The notes under the pieces are model-generated. The model did not search any database. It saw only the letters and a list, made by a program, of their open reading frames with translations, and was not told the origin of the DNA. From Bacillota bacterium (GTDB lineage Bacteria > Bacillota > Clostridia > Lachnospirales > Cellulosilyticaceae), in the NCBI GenBank assembly GCA_023410675.1, contig JAEYPM010000017.1, positions 1-64,000 of the forward strand: a stretch of 64,000 nt of DNA, given 5' to 3'. This document shows, one piece after another, positions 1 to 8,756 of the stretch; the stretch's first letter is position 1, and each line of letters opens with the position of its first letter. Position numbers and translations under genes: made by a program.

Positions 1-189
1 TTTAATTGCATTTTAAAGACATACTTATATACATTTATTGATAATTTCACTGATGTGATTAAAATTGTATATGAGATTTCTAAATTTAGGACTTTAAAAA
101 CACCTGTTTTTGGGGTCTAATCTTATAATGATATTATTGATTATATATAGAAAATTAAGTCTTATTATAGTGAAAGGAGCAAATAGTGT

Positions 190-1327
190 ATGAAAAATAA
201 ATTTATAAAGAGTAAAAGATGGAAAATATGGAAGCACAAAACTGTTTTTCTGGCGGTATGTTTGATGACGATATGTGGATGTACAGTGACCAAAGACACA
301 GGAAACAGAAGTAAGTTTGTGCAAGTGGTGGCGGGACGAATGCACACAGTAGCTTTAAAAGAAGATGGGACACTATTAACATGGGGGGCTAATGTAAACT
401 ATCAGATAGATAATGATAACAGACCCTATTTTAGTGAACCTCAATTGGTAACTACTATAACAGAAATCAAGCAAATAGCAGCTGGTTATAATTACACGGT
501 GATACTAAAAAAGATGGCACAGTATGGGCATGGGGAGGTAATTTGGGTGGACAGTTAGGCATTGATAGTAAAAGAGGAATGAGCCAACCTATACAAATAC
601 AAGGTTTAACAGGAATAAAGCAAATAGCTGCAGATCATTTCATGTAGTGGCATTAAAAAGAGATGGAACAGTATGGACATGGGGAACCAATATTTATGGT
701 CAGTTAGGCAATGGTAAAATAGAGGGTAGTATTAGTCCTAAGCAGGTAAAGAAATTACAAGGAGTTAAACAAATAGTAGCAAGTGCTTTCCATACAGTGG
801 CATTACAAGAAGATGGAAATGTATGGGCATGGGGTAGAAATAATTATGGTCAGTTAGGAAATGGTACTACAAAAAATAGCAATCATCCTGTGCGGGTAAA
901 GAATTTAGAAGGAGTAAAGCAAATAACAGCAGGAGCCCTTCATACAGTGGCATTAAAAGAAGATGGAAGTGTATGGGCATGGGGCAATAATTCCGTGGAT
1001 CAATTATGTCGTAGTGATATTAAATATAGTGATGAAGCTGTGCAGATAGACAAATTGATAGGAGTAACACAAGTATCAGCAGGTGATGAATATACTATGG
1101 CATTAAAAGAAGATGGAAGTGCATGGATATGGGGTGGCGAATATAATGTTGCTCAGCCTGTGGGGGTCAAAAAAATAATTGGACTGGAGCAATTAATATT
1201 TGGCACCGAAAGATTAGAAAAGTGTAATCAAATAGTAGCAGGTAGTGACTTTGGATTAGCCATAAAAGAAGATGGAACCATCTGGCAATGGAAATACGAT
1301 AAAAAAATTGTAAAAGTATTCAAATAG
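190..1327 (+). pseudogene. RCC1-repeat lipoprotein, broken by two frameshifts
   Basis: The gene would encode an exported lipoprotein with about seven RCC1-type (regulator of chromosome condensation) repeats, each close to AG-x-x-HTVALKEDGTVWAWG followed by GQLGNG. A basic N-terminus, a hydrophobic stretch and a possible lipobox ending ICGC (about residue 31) suggest export and lipid attachment. The reading frame shifts twice: near 505-512, where an A6 run would need one more A, and near 640-643, where one base is missing in the 'catttcatg' stretch. The three segments (190-~512, ~513-644, 647-1327) are continuous in homology but lie in three frames. RCC1 repeats form beta-propellers that usually bind proteins; the partner here is unknown. 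This is either a real pseudogene, a phase-variable gene, or a sequencing artefact. Confidence 0.8.
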
Positions 1328-1566
1328 GGATAAACATTATCTAAGCAACTTTAAGGCATTTAGTAGCATATATTCAGCTTGTTTTGAAAATAATAATGTA
1401 TGAGACGTAAAAAAGTTATAGATTTATATAATAGTCTAGATTGTAAATAGAGTAATTTTACTATATTTTATTTAATTATGATAATATTTTTAATACAATA
1501 TTCCATAGAGTGTAAAATTATGCTATAATAGAATTTAGCAAAATTTAACACATAAGGAGATACAAC

Positions 1567-2919
1567 ATGGCAAAAAGAAGTGAATTTTCAAACAAGCTAG
1601 CATTTGTACTTGCAGCTGCTGGTTCGGCAGTTGGACTAGGGAATATTTGGCGATTCCCATATCTTGCAGCAAAATATGGAGGAGGGCTCTTTTTACTCAT
1701 CTATATTTTACTTGTTATTTCTTTTGGTTTTACGATTATGATCGCTGAAATAGCAATAGGTAGAAAGACAAATCTAAGTCCAATAGGTGCATTTAAGGCA
1801 CTAAATAAGAAATTTGGGTTTGTTGGTATGATAGCATCTGTAGTGGCATTTTTAATTTTGCCATACTATAGTGTTATTGGTGGATGGGTTATTAAATATT
1901 TTATTACTTTTTTATTAGGAAACCATGAGCTAACAGCTCAAGATACATTCTTTACATCATTTATTGCATCACCTTTAGAACCAATGATATGGCAGATAAT
2001 GTTTATTTTAGCTACATTATTTGTAATTATTAAAGGAGTAAAGGGTGGTATAGAAAAAGCAAGCAAAATAATGATGCCTGTACTACTTGTCCTTTCAATA
2101 ATAGTAGCTATTTATTCTGTAACTTTACCAGGAGCTATGGAAGGAGTAAAATATTTTCTTATACCTAAATTGTCAGACTTCTCATTTCAATCTGTGCTAG
2201 CAGCATTAGGACAAATGTTTTATTCTTTGTCGTTAGCTATGGGAATTATGATTACTTATGGTTCTTACCTTAGCAAGAATGAGGATGTTGAGAAATCAGT
2301 AACGCAAATTGAACTTTTTGACACAGGTATTGCAATCTTAGCAGGATTTATGATCATACCAGCTGTTTTTGCCTTTTCTGGAGGAGATAAACAAGCTTTA
2401 AGTGCTGGACCAGGCCTTATGTTTATTACGTTGCCAAAAGTATTTAATTCAATGGGGATGAGTCGTATTGTAGGAATAGTATTCTTTTTACTTGTTATTT
2501 TTGCGGCATTAACATCTTCAATATCACTTATGGAAGCAGTTGTTTCCACAGTGTGCGATCAATTTAAGCTACCACGTAAAAAGGCTTCTGTTTTAGTTGC
2601 GATAATAGCAATACTTTTAGGAATTCCTTCTTCTTTAGGAAACGGTATTTGGAGTAACTTTAAGATATTAGGTATGGACTGTTTAAGTTTTATGGACTTT
2701 ATAACTAATGCCGTCCTTATGCCTATTGGAGCACTGTTAACATGTATTTTCATAGGCTATATCATCAAAACAGATGTGATTGTAGATGAAGTTAAAGCTT
2801 CTGGGGACTTTAAAAGAGAAAAGTTATTTAAGATTATGATCAAATATATTGCACCTATTTGTATTATAGCAATTCTTATTAGCTCAGTTTTATCTGCTTT
2901 TGGGATTATAAATTTTTAA
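1567..2919 (+). CDS. Sodium-dependent transporter, NSS (SNF) family
   Basis: A 450-residue integral membrane protein of the neurotransmitter:sodium symporter family, which imports amino acids or related solutes with Na+. The N-terminus carries the family signature GSAVGLGNIWRFPYL (about residues 19-33), which forms the unwound TM1 substrate/Na+ site in LeuT-fold proteins. Eleven or twelve hydrophobic segments follow, and the length matches bacterial members such as MhsT and TnaT. The ATG at 1567 has AAGGAG about 7 bases upstream, and a TATAAT box lies at 1524-1529. It is monocistronic, ending at a strong hairpin terminator. The substrate cannot be read from the sequence; hydrophobic or aromatic amino acids are plausible by family. 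Confidence 0.93.
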   Translation: MAKRSEFSNKLAFVLAAAGSAVGLGNIWRFPYLAAKYGGGLFLLIYILLVISFGFTIMIAEIAIGRKTNLSPIGAFKALNKKFGFVGMIASVVAFLILPYYSVIGGWVIKYFITFLLGNHELTAQDTFFTSFIASPLEPMIWQIMFILATLFVIIKGVKGGIEKASKIMMPVLLVLSIIVAIYSVTLPGAMEGVKYFLIPKLSDFSFQSVLAALGQMFYSLSLAMGIMITYGSYLSKNEDVEKSVTQIELFDTGIAILAGFMIIPAVFAFSGGDKQALSAGPGLMFITLPKVFNSMGMSRIVGIVFFLLVIFAALTSSISLMEAVVSTVCDQFKLPRKKASVLVAIIAILLGIPSSLGNGIWSNFKILGMDCLSFMDFITNAVLMPIGALLTCIFIGYIIKTDVIVDEVKASGDFKREKLFKIMIKYIAPICIIAILISSVLSAFGIINF

Positions 2920-2944
2920 TTTAGTTATAACTATAGTATTGCCC

Positions 2945-2967
2945 GCGAGCGTAAGCTCGCTTTTTTT
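2945..2967 (+). terminator. Rho-independent terminator after NSS transporter
   Basis: Perfect 6-bp stem GCGAGC / GCTCGC with a GTAA loop, followed directly by seven T residues, 25 bases after the transporter stop codon. Confidence 0.93.
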
Positions 2968-3343
2968 ATACTTTGACTGAATCTACATGTTCAATATGAA
3001 CATAAACCTTATAATAAGTTTTGCTATTAATGAAACGAGTTTGCTACGTTAGTATTTAAGGCGTTATATGACAGGTATATGTAAAAGAAGAGCTTGATAG
3101 ATATCTTTTTGACATATATGCTATATTTGTTCATTTTTAGTATTCAAAATTTGTTAAAAATAGATTATAATTATAAGTAGATCAATGATGGAATTCATAT
3201 TATAAACATTAAGTGGTACTTCATGAATTCATTTCATAGAAATAACTGTAAGATTAGGAACAGACAAGTTTATAAGTTGTTTCTCAATAATAAAGTAATA
3301 AATCAACAATATAAAAATTCAAAGATAAAGTTAGGAGACGCAG
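2968..3343. other. Intergenic region with a dispersed two-hairpin repeat
   Basis: This 376-base gap holds no credible gene. Its second half contains one copy of the dispersed repeat (3187-3290). The remainder is AT-rich, and I see no further structured element in it. Confidence 0.6.
3187..3290 (+). repeat. Dispersed two-hairpin element, copy A (divergent)
   Basis: First inverted repeat GAATTCAT (3191-3198) / ATGAATTC (3223-3230). The second has left arm TAGAAATAAC (3237-3246) and right arm GTTGTTTCTC (3276-3285). Order and spacing match the better copies at 15.4 and 46.3 kb, but the central CTGAATAAGTGAAG core is not preserved. The copy ends about 58 bases before the DUF2225 start codon and points the same way. 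Confidence 0.65.
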
Positions 3344-4138
3344 ATGAAAGAGATATTTGGGGACCTAAAAAAGATGGGGTTTAGTGACCTTGATGATGTG
3401 GCATTATTTGATGAAGAATCTCAAGATACAAAAGATATGGGGGAAAAGGAGGAAGCTAAATTAGACGAGGTATTATATGATAAAACTCATGTATGCCCAG
3501 TATGTAACTATACATTTAAACATAAGGCAATAAGAAGTGGGAGAAATAAGCTAGTTGATACTGAGACAGATTTATATTCTCATTATGATAAAGTAAATCC
3601 TATTATATATGATTGCATTATGTGCTACCGTTGCGGTTATAGTGCAATAAGTAAATCATTTTCTACATTAACAAGTAAACAAATAGAATGGATAAAACAT
3701 GAAATTAGTAGTAAATACAATAGACAATTTGACATCAAAGAAATTTTAACAGAGCAAGACGCTATTGAACGTTATAAACTAGCATTATTAGCACTCATTG
3801 TTAAGAAGGCTAAGCCAGGAGAGAAGGCATATGTATGTCTTAGAATTGCGTGGCTCTATAGAGATATAGATGATAAAGAAAATGAAAAAGTATTTTTAAC
3901 ACATGCACTCCAAGGATTTGAAGAGGCCTATACTAAAGGGAATTTCCCATTATATGAGTTAAGCGAAGAAACAGTTGCCTATCTAATTGCTGAACTCAAT
4001 AGAAGGCTAGGCAGGTTTGAAGATGCAGCAAAGTGGGCAAGTCATTTGATTCTTAATCCAAGAATATCACAAAGGCTTAAGGCGAGAGTTCAAGATTTAA
4101 AAGAAATGATAGCTGAAGAGAAAAAGAGTAATAAATAG
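3344..4138 (+). CDS. DUF2225 family protein
   Basis: A 264-residue soluble protein of the uncharacterised DUF2225 family. It has two cysteine clusters, CPVC (about residues 50-53) and CIMCYRCGY (about 92-100), which look like a zinc-ribbon pair. The helical C-terminal half resembles tetratricopeptide repeats (for example the stretch around GRFEDAAKWASHLI). The acidic first 45 residues look poorly ordered. The ATG at 3344 has TTAGGAG upstream. It sits alone between a dispersed repeat and a terminator. Function is unknown; the fold suggests a metal-binding, protein-interaction role. Confidence 0.8.
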   Translation: MKEIFGDLKKMGFSDLDDVALFDEESQDTKDMGEKEEAKLDEVLYDKTHVCPVCNYTFKHKAIRSGRNKLVDTETDLYSHYDKVNPIIYDCIMCYRCGYSAISKSFSTLTSKQIEWIKHEISSKYNRQFDIKEILTEQDAIERYKLALLALIVKKAKPGEKAYVCLRIAWLYRDIDDKENEKVFLTHALQGFEEAYTKGNFPLYELSEETVAYLIAELNRRLGRFEDAAKWASHLILNPRISQRLKARVQDLKEMIAEEKKSNK

Positions 4139-4145
4139 TATTTTG

Positions 4146-4191
4146 ACAGTTCATATGTACCTAATTGTGCTTATACATATGAACTGTTTAT
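4146..4191 (+). terminator. Terminator after DUF2225 gene
   Basis: Perfect 14-bp stem ACAGTTCATATGTA (4146-4159) / TACATATGAACTGT (4174-4187) with a 14-base loop and a T-rich tail (TTATTTTAT). Confidence 0.85.
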
Positions 4192-4247
4192 TTTATAAGT
4201 AATATATAGCATTCAACTAAATTATAGGTAAGAAATGGGATGATAGT

Positions 4248-5195
4248 TTGGATATTCTAGATATTAACCAATACGCACAAAAGATTAAAAATAATATTTC
4301 TAAGATAATCATGGGAAAAGACGAGGAAATTGAAAAACTCATTATTGCACTGTTTTGCAAAGGGAATATCTTAATTGAAGATATTCCTGGAACAGGTAAG
4401 ACAACTTTAGCAAAAGCACTGGCAAAGTCAATAGGGTGTACTTTTAAGCGCATTCAGTTTACTCCAGATTTACTGCCATCTGATGTAACAGGTATTAATT
4501 TTTATAATCAGAAAGATGGAGAATTTGTGTTTAAACCAGGGCCAGTTTTTACGCAAATCCTTTTAGCAGATGAATTAAATCGTGCTACGCCACGTACACA
4601 GTCTAGTTTATTAGAATGTATGGAGGAAAGACAGGTAACAATTGATGGAAAGACTTATCCATTAGAAGAGCCGTTCGTTGTTATTGCAACACAAAATCCT
4701 TTAGAAACACAAGGAACATTTCCACTTCCAGAGGCTCAGATAGACAGATTTTTTATGAGGCTTTCTTTAGGATACTTAATTAAGGAAGATGAGGTAGCAG
4801 TTCTGACAAACTATGAAAAGATTCATCCTCTTGAGGATCTAGAAGCAGTGGTAACAGCTAAAGAACTTTTAGAAATTCAAGAGTTAATTAAAGAGGTTAG
4901 GGTTTCAGACACGGTTAAAGGATATATTGTAGATCTAGCACAAGCAACGAGAAATCATTCAGAGGTGAAGCTTGGTATAAGTCCTAGGGGTTCTTTAGCA
5001 CTTTTTAGTGCAGCAAAGGCTCATGCTGCAATTCAAAAAAGAGATTTTGTAATCCCTGATGATGTAAAGGTGTTATTTAAAGAAATAGCCATGCATAGAA
5101 TCATGATCAACGAATATCAGATGTTTCATACAGCCGATACTATAGAGAAAATATTAAGCGAAATTCTTTTCAATGTACCTGTACCAATAGAATAA
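4248..5195 (+). CDS. MoxR-family AAA+ ATPase
   Basis: A 315-residue cytosolic AAA+ ATPase of the MoxR group, a chaperone-like family that usually matures or activates partners carrying VWA or DUF58 domains. Walker A is EDIPGTGKTTLAKAL (about residues 44-58). Walker B is LLADELNRA, and the sensor region is VVIATQNPLETQGTFPLPEAQIDRF-like, typical of MoxR. I place the start at TTG 4248, because the nearby ATGs (4235, 4240) meet stops after a few codons. It begins a three-gene unit: the stop is 14 bases before the DUF58 start, and that gene overlaps the following membrane protein, so co-transcription is very likely. Confidence 0.92.
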   Translation: MDILDINQYAQKIKNNISKIIMGKDEEIEKLIIALFCKGNILIEDIPGTGKTTLAKALAKSIGCTFKRIQFTPDLLPSDVTGINFYNQKDGEFVFKPGPVFTQILLADELNRATPRTQSSLLECMEERQVTIDGKTYPLEEPFVVIATQNPLETQGTFPLPEAQIDRFFMRLSLGYLIKEDEVAVLTNYEKIHPLEDLEAVVTAKELLEIQELIKEVRVSDTVKGYIVDLAQATRNHSEVKLGISPRGSLALFSAAKAHAAIQKRDFVIPDDVKVLFKEIAMHRIMINEYQMFHTADTIEKILSEILFNVPVPIE

Positions 5196-5209
5196 ACTTG
5201 GGGGAGATT

Positions 5210-6343
5210 ATGGAGATTATTGTACTTGTCATCCTATTTTTCATAGTGCTAGCTATAGAGAAAAATATATACATAAAATATTTTTTTGTAAATTTAGAGT
5301 ATACCTGTAGTTTTAGTAAAGAAGAAGTGTTTGAAGGCGATGAGATTGAGATTATAGAGACAATTAGTAACAACAAATGGCTACCCGTCTCGTGTCTTAA
5401 ATCAGAGCTTACTATTAGTAAATGGCTGGATTTTATAGGTGCCTATGCACAAGTCAATGATCAAACCCGTTCTCTTCCTAGTATGTTTGCACTCCGAGGG
5501 TATCAAAAAATAACAAGACGCTGGCGTGTTAAATGTTTAAAACGGGGTGTTTTTGCTATAGAAGATGTTGCTTTAGTAGCAAGAGACTTGATGAACTTAT
5601 GTGTGATGAGTAGAGTAGTCAAAATAAATAAGGAAATAACAGTGCTTCCTAAAGCCTATGATGGGTATTTAAAACAAATACAGTCAAGCTATATTCAAGG
5701 AGATGTCATTGTAAAAAGGTTTATTATTGAGGATCCATTTTATAGCTTAGGCGTAAGAAATTATACAGATAGAGATTCAATGAATAAGATCCATTGGGGT
5801 GCCACGGCAAAACAGCAGGAAATTATGGTTTATCATAATGATTATACATCAAGACAGGAATGCATGATTATACTCAACATGCAATCTCATGATTATCAAA
5901 TAAACGAGGTAATTAGTGAAAATATAATAGAAGAAGGCATTAAAGTATGTGCCGCATTATTTGAGCATACACTTTCTTTAGGCATTCCAGTAGCCTTTAT
6001 GACCAACTCTATGCTCACAGAAGATGACGATAGAGTGACAACCAGAAGGCAGTGGGGGAAAGAATATATTCATCAACTTTATTTACTCCTAGCACATTTA
6101 AAACTTAGATCTACGGCCTATTTTGGAGACTTCCTAATGAGTAATTATTTTAGTATTCAAGCAACAGATATTATATTAGTGACTTGCTTTATCAATAAAG
6201 ATATTGCTCATTTTATGCGAAGAAAAAAGGCAGAGAGAACACGGGTTATTGCTATTCTTTTAAAACACGAGGATTTGCGAGCAGAGTACAAGGACTTAAA
6301 GAGTTACTATTTTTCGCCCGATAAGGGGGTGGTGGTTTGTTAA
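5210..6343 (+). CDS. DUF58 domain protein
   Basis: A 377-residue protein with an N-terminal hydrophobic segment (about residues 3-20) followed by a beta-rich domain and a DUF58 domain. The DUF58 region contains the family core DPFYSLGVRNYTDRDSMNKI (about residues 175-195), followed by IHWGATAKQ. DUF58 proteins are nearly always encoded next to MoxR ATPases, as here, and are thought to be their clients. I chose ATG 5210, preceded by GGGGGAG, over an in-frame TTG at 5198. The 3' end overlaps the next gene by 7 bases, so the two are probably translationally coupled. Exact function is unknown. Confidence 0.88.
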   Translation: MEIIVLVILFFIVLAIEKNIYIKYFFVNLEYTCSFSKEEVFEGDEIEIIETISNNKWLPVSCLKSELTISKWLDFIGAYAQVNDQTRSLPSMFALRGYQKITRRWRVKCLKRGVFAIEDVALVARDLMNLCVMSRVVKINKEITVLPKAYDGYLKQIQSSYIQGDVIVKRFIIEDPFYSLGVRNYTDRDSMNKIHWGATAKQQEIMVYHNDYTSRQECMIILNMQSHDYQINEVISENIIEEGIKVCAALFEHTLSLGIPVAFMTNSMLTEDDDRVTTRRQWGKEYIHQLYLLLAHLKLRSTAYFGDFLMSNYFSIQATDIILVTCFINKDIAHFMRRKKAERTRVIAILLKHEDLRAEYKDLKSYYFSPDKGVVVC

Positions 6344-7656
6344 AACTTCTAGCACTTATAACGCTCTTGGTTGGGTTATTGCCTATTAGTATAGTATTAC
6401 ATCACAAGATCATCGATCAAACACAAATATATAAGGTTGTGGTGAATTCATGTTTTATCTTTATAGGTGGATACTTAGGATTTTGGTGCTCTAAGGGATA
6501 TGCACGGTATATTCAAAAATATAAGCAACATTTATTACAAAAGATAGTGATAGGACTTATTTGTTATTTGGTAACCTTCTGCCCATTAATTGGGATAATA
6601 TTATTTGGCTATTACAATGATATTAAGGCTTTATTATGTATTGGCATCTTGAGTAGTGTAGCTTATGTTATGGTCTTAAAGAACCAAGAACTTATTTACA
6701 GTGATATTTTAGATATCAATCGCTATGCTATTTTAGCTGGCATATGTACAATCTGCATGTTTATTGTACCCACACCTTGGATTACAGCAACTTTTTTTGT
6801 TATTACAGTATTTTATGCACTTATACAAAATCAGAGTATTGTAGATAAAATGCTTATAAGAACACGAAAAAACACAAAGGTAGTTACAAGTATAAGAAAC
6901 TATAATGCTTTTTTAGTCCTATTATTTTTAATACTTTTTGGTTTGGGGTACAGTTTCAAAAAATATATTATTATCATAATAAAAAGTATCTTGGTTATTG
7001 TAAGAACTATTATTATAGGTATCACTAAGATACTCTACTGGCTTCTACATTCAAATAATGTTGAAGATTTAAAGCAGATAGAAGAAAATAGCAATCCATT
7101 TTTAGAAGAGGCATCTTCTTATCAATCTGATAACCTTTTCATAGGGATTATTTCACTGGTTTTTATTTTTATCATGATTCGTTTCCGTGGGATAATTTAT
7201 GATGCTATACTTAAATTGTTAAGCAGTATTAAAGCCTTTTTTATTCAATTATTTAGAATTACAGTAGATGATGAGCGTATCAATCAATCTTATTATGATC
7301 ATGTGGAGACAGTAAAACCAGAAAAAGTGAAAAAAAGAGAAATAAGAAATAACCAGCTTAATAAGGTATGGAAAAAACAGTATAAAAACTTTTATAAGAC
7401 GATAGACTGTACAAAGAAATATCGTTTAGGTTATAAACTTATTACTGCATGGTATAAGCTCAAACAGGTAAACATTGTGCCATCAGATACAACACTAGAG
7501 ATATTAGAAAAAACACTAGAATATAAAGAAATCGAGTCAATGGATAGGATAACTAAGGCTTACAATGAAATCAGATATGGAGAAAGACACGCAGAGGAAA
7601 AAGACATTGACGCAATTACCAAGACTTTAGATACACAATATAAGCAACTTCATTAG
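6337..7656 (+). CDS. Polytopic membrane protein with DUF4129-like C-terminus
   Basis: A 439-residue protein with several N-terminal membrane helices, another hydrophobic pair around residues 195-235 and one near 265-285, then a basic cytosolic tail. The tail (about residues 360-425) carries the pattern YKLITAWYKL ... TTLEILEK ... AYNEIRYGE, which resembles the DUF4129 domain found at the end of transglutaminase-like proteins in MoxR-DUF58 operons. I see no transglutaminase Cys-His-Asp core, so this looks like a version without the enzymatic domain. The start is TTG 6337, inside the DUF58 gene, with GGGGGTGG upstream. The family assignment rests on context plus a short motif. Confidence 0.65.
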   Translation: MLKLLALITLLVGLLPISIVLHHKIIDQTQIYKVVVNSCFIFIGGYLGFWCSKGYARYIQKYKQHLLQKIVIGLICYLVTFCPLIGIILFGYYNDIKALLCIGILSSVAYVMVLKNQELIYSDILDINRYAILAGICTICMFIVPTPWITATFFVITVFYALIQNQSIVDKMLIRTRKNTKVVTSIRNYNAFLVLLFLILFGLGYSFKKYIIIIIKSILVIVRTIIIGITKILYWLLHSNNVEDLKQIEENSNPFLEEASSYQSDNLFIGIISLVFIFIMIRFRGIIYDAILKLLSSIKAFFIQLFRITVDDERINQSYYDHVETVKPEKVKKREIRNNQLNKVWKKQYKNFYKTIDCTKKYRLGYKLITAWYKLKQVNIVPSDTTLEILEKTLEYKEIESMDRITKAYNEIRYGERHAEEKDIDAITKTLDTQYKQLH

Positions 7657-7667
7657 AAGATTGTTGA

Positions 7668-7699
7668 TTGTAAACTAATATATATTATCTGGTTTACAA
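7668..7699 (+). promoter_or_regulatory. BirA-type biotin operator
   Basis: TTGTAAACT (7668-7676) and GGTTTACAA (7691-7699) form an inverted repeat separated by 14 bases. It matches the classical BirA operator halves TTGTAAACC and GGTTTACAA with one mismatch. It lies about 110 bases upstream of bioY, so biotin-BirA repression of this transporter gene is the expected control. Confidence 0.85.
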
Positions 7700-7733
7700 T
7701 TTATCAAATATGTATTATTATTAAGCATATAAA

Positions 7734-7774
7734 GAATTGCATAGGATAAAGATGAGCTTTTATTATGTGCATTC
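7734..7774 (+). repeat. Degenerate first-hairpin copy of the dispersed repeat
   Basis: GAATTGCATA (7734-7743) and ATGTGCATTCATT (7765-7777) resemble the first inverted repeat of the dispersed element, with a change to GCATTC in the right arm. The second hairpin is absent. It sits in the bioY leader, 34 bases before the start codon. Confidence 0.4.
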
Positions 7775-7807
7775 ATTGAATACATATTTGATTTGGAGGA
7801 TGTTTCT

Positions 7808-8347
7808 ATGAAAACAAAAAAAATGATACTTATAGCCTTATTTGCTGCAACAACAATAGTTTGTGCTCAGCTAATTGTGCCATTACCTTTTATTCCAATT
7901 CCTTTCTCGTTATCGATAGTAGCTGTTTTTACATGTGGTGCAGTATTAGATAAGAAGTCAGCAGTTTTATCACAGATCATATATATCTTACTTGGCATAT
8001 GCGGCTTACCTGTTTTTTCAGGATTGTCAGGAGGACTACAAAAAATAGTAGGACCTACAGGTGGATATATTATGGCATATCCAGTCATGGTTTTTATTAT
8101 TGCCTATATACTAGAAAAGACTAACAAAAATAATATTTTATATTTAGCTGTTGCTATGGGAGCAGGATTAAGTGTATGTTATATCTTTGGAAGTGTTTGG
8201 CTTGCGTTCATACAAAAAATAAATCTGATGGAAGCCGTAGTAATGGGTGTGGTCCCATTTATTTTATTAGACGTTGTTAAAATTGCTATCAGTGCATCTT
8301 TTGTTTTGGCTCTTCATAAAAGCAAAAACAAAATATTTTCAGAATAG
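7808..8347 (+). CDS. bioY: Biotin transporter BioY (ECF S component)
   Basis: A 179-residue membrane protein with five to six hydrophobic segments, the substrate-binding S component for biotin uptake, which can work with a shared ECF module. Recognisable BioY features are the N-terminal AAxTxVCAQLIVPLP region and the central YILLGICGLPVFSG ... GGLQKIVGPTGGYI segment. I chose ATG 7808 because GGAGG sits 8 bases upstream; an earlier in-frame TTG at 7793 overlaps that ribosome site. The BirA-type operator upstream strongly supports biotin as substrate. No ecfA/ecfT lies next to it, so it would have to share an energising module, as group II S components do. Confidence 0.95.
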   Translation: MKTKKMILIALFAATTIVCAQLIVPLPFIPIPFSLSIVAVFTCGAVLDKKSAVLSQIIYILLGICGLPVFSGLSGGLQKIVGPTGGYIMAYPVMVFIIAYILEKTNKNNILYLAVAMGAGLSVCYIFGSVWLAFIQKINLMEAVVMGVVPFILLDVVKIAISASFVLALHKSKNKIFSE

Positions 8348-8357
8348 AAAAATATCC

Positions 8358-8386
8358 TTGACAAATTGGTTATGGACTTTTAAAAT
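8358..8386 (+). promoter_or_regulatory. trp operon promoter
   Basis: TTGACA (8358-8363) and TAAAAT (8381-8386) separated by 17 bases give a near-consensus sigma-A promoter, ending a few bases before the T-box leader. Confidence 0.8.
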
Positions 8387-8392
8387 ATAGAT

Positions 8393-8724
8393 TAATTATA
8401 GAATTAAATCCGTTGAACGAAGGTAAGTAACTTATATGATGGTGACAAAGCGAGCTGGAGATGGTGAAAGTCCAGTACATACAGTATAGGTGAATGGATT
8501 CGGAAGGAGCATTGGTGAAAGACATATCTGTCTAGTATCCGGTGACGTAATCTCTACGTTATAAGAGAGAAGTATTCAAGTTTAGGTTATTCTAGATGGC
8601 GTACTTTATTAGACGAATCTAAGCCGCGTACTTTATAACAAGGAGAAGAGTATTTTTTACTTTTCTTAAAATTGGGTGGCACCACGAGTCTATCGTCCCA
8701 TGATTGGGATGATAGGCTTTTTTT
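8393..8724 (+). promoter_or_regulatory. tRNA-Trp T-box leader of the trp operon
   Basis: A full T-box riboswitch. Stem I contains the AG-bulge/distal-loop region GCTGGAGATGGTGAAAGTCC (about 8454-8473) and the specifier stretch GAATGGATTC. Its codon TGG (8495-8497) reads tryptophan. The T-box sequence TTGGGTGGCACCACGAG (8672-8688) carries TGGC, which would pair with a tRNA acceptor end GCCA, consistent with G73 of tRNA-Trp. The terminator is AGTCTATCGTCCC (8687-8699) / GGGATGATAGGCT (8706-8718) plus a T run. Uncharged tRNA-Trp should stabilise the antiterminator and switch on trpE onward. Confidence 0.96.
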
Positions 8725-8756
8725 ATTGCCTAATCACTTATTTGGGAGGGAAAGTT

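Noticed and set aside
1..189. Possible end of an upstream gene at the window start
   Set aside because: No frame shows coding character; the minus-strand open frames starting at about 345 are antisense to the RCC1 gene.
8676..8756. N-terminal extension of trpE (27 extra codons)
   Set aside because: It would be translated from the T-box antiterminator/terminator itself; ATG 8757 has the ribosome site and gives the normal TrpE length.
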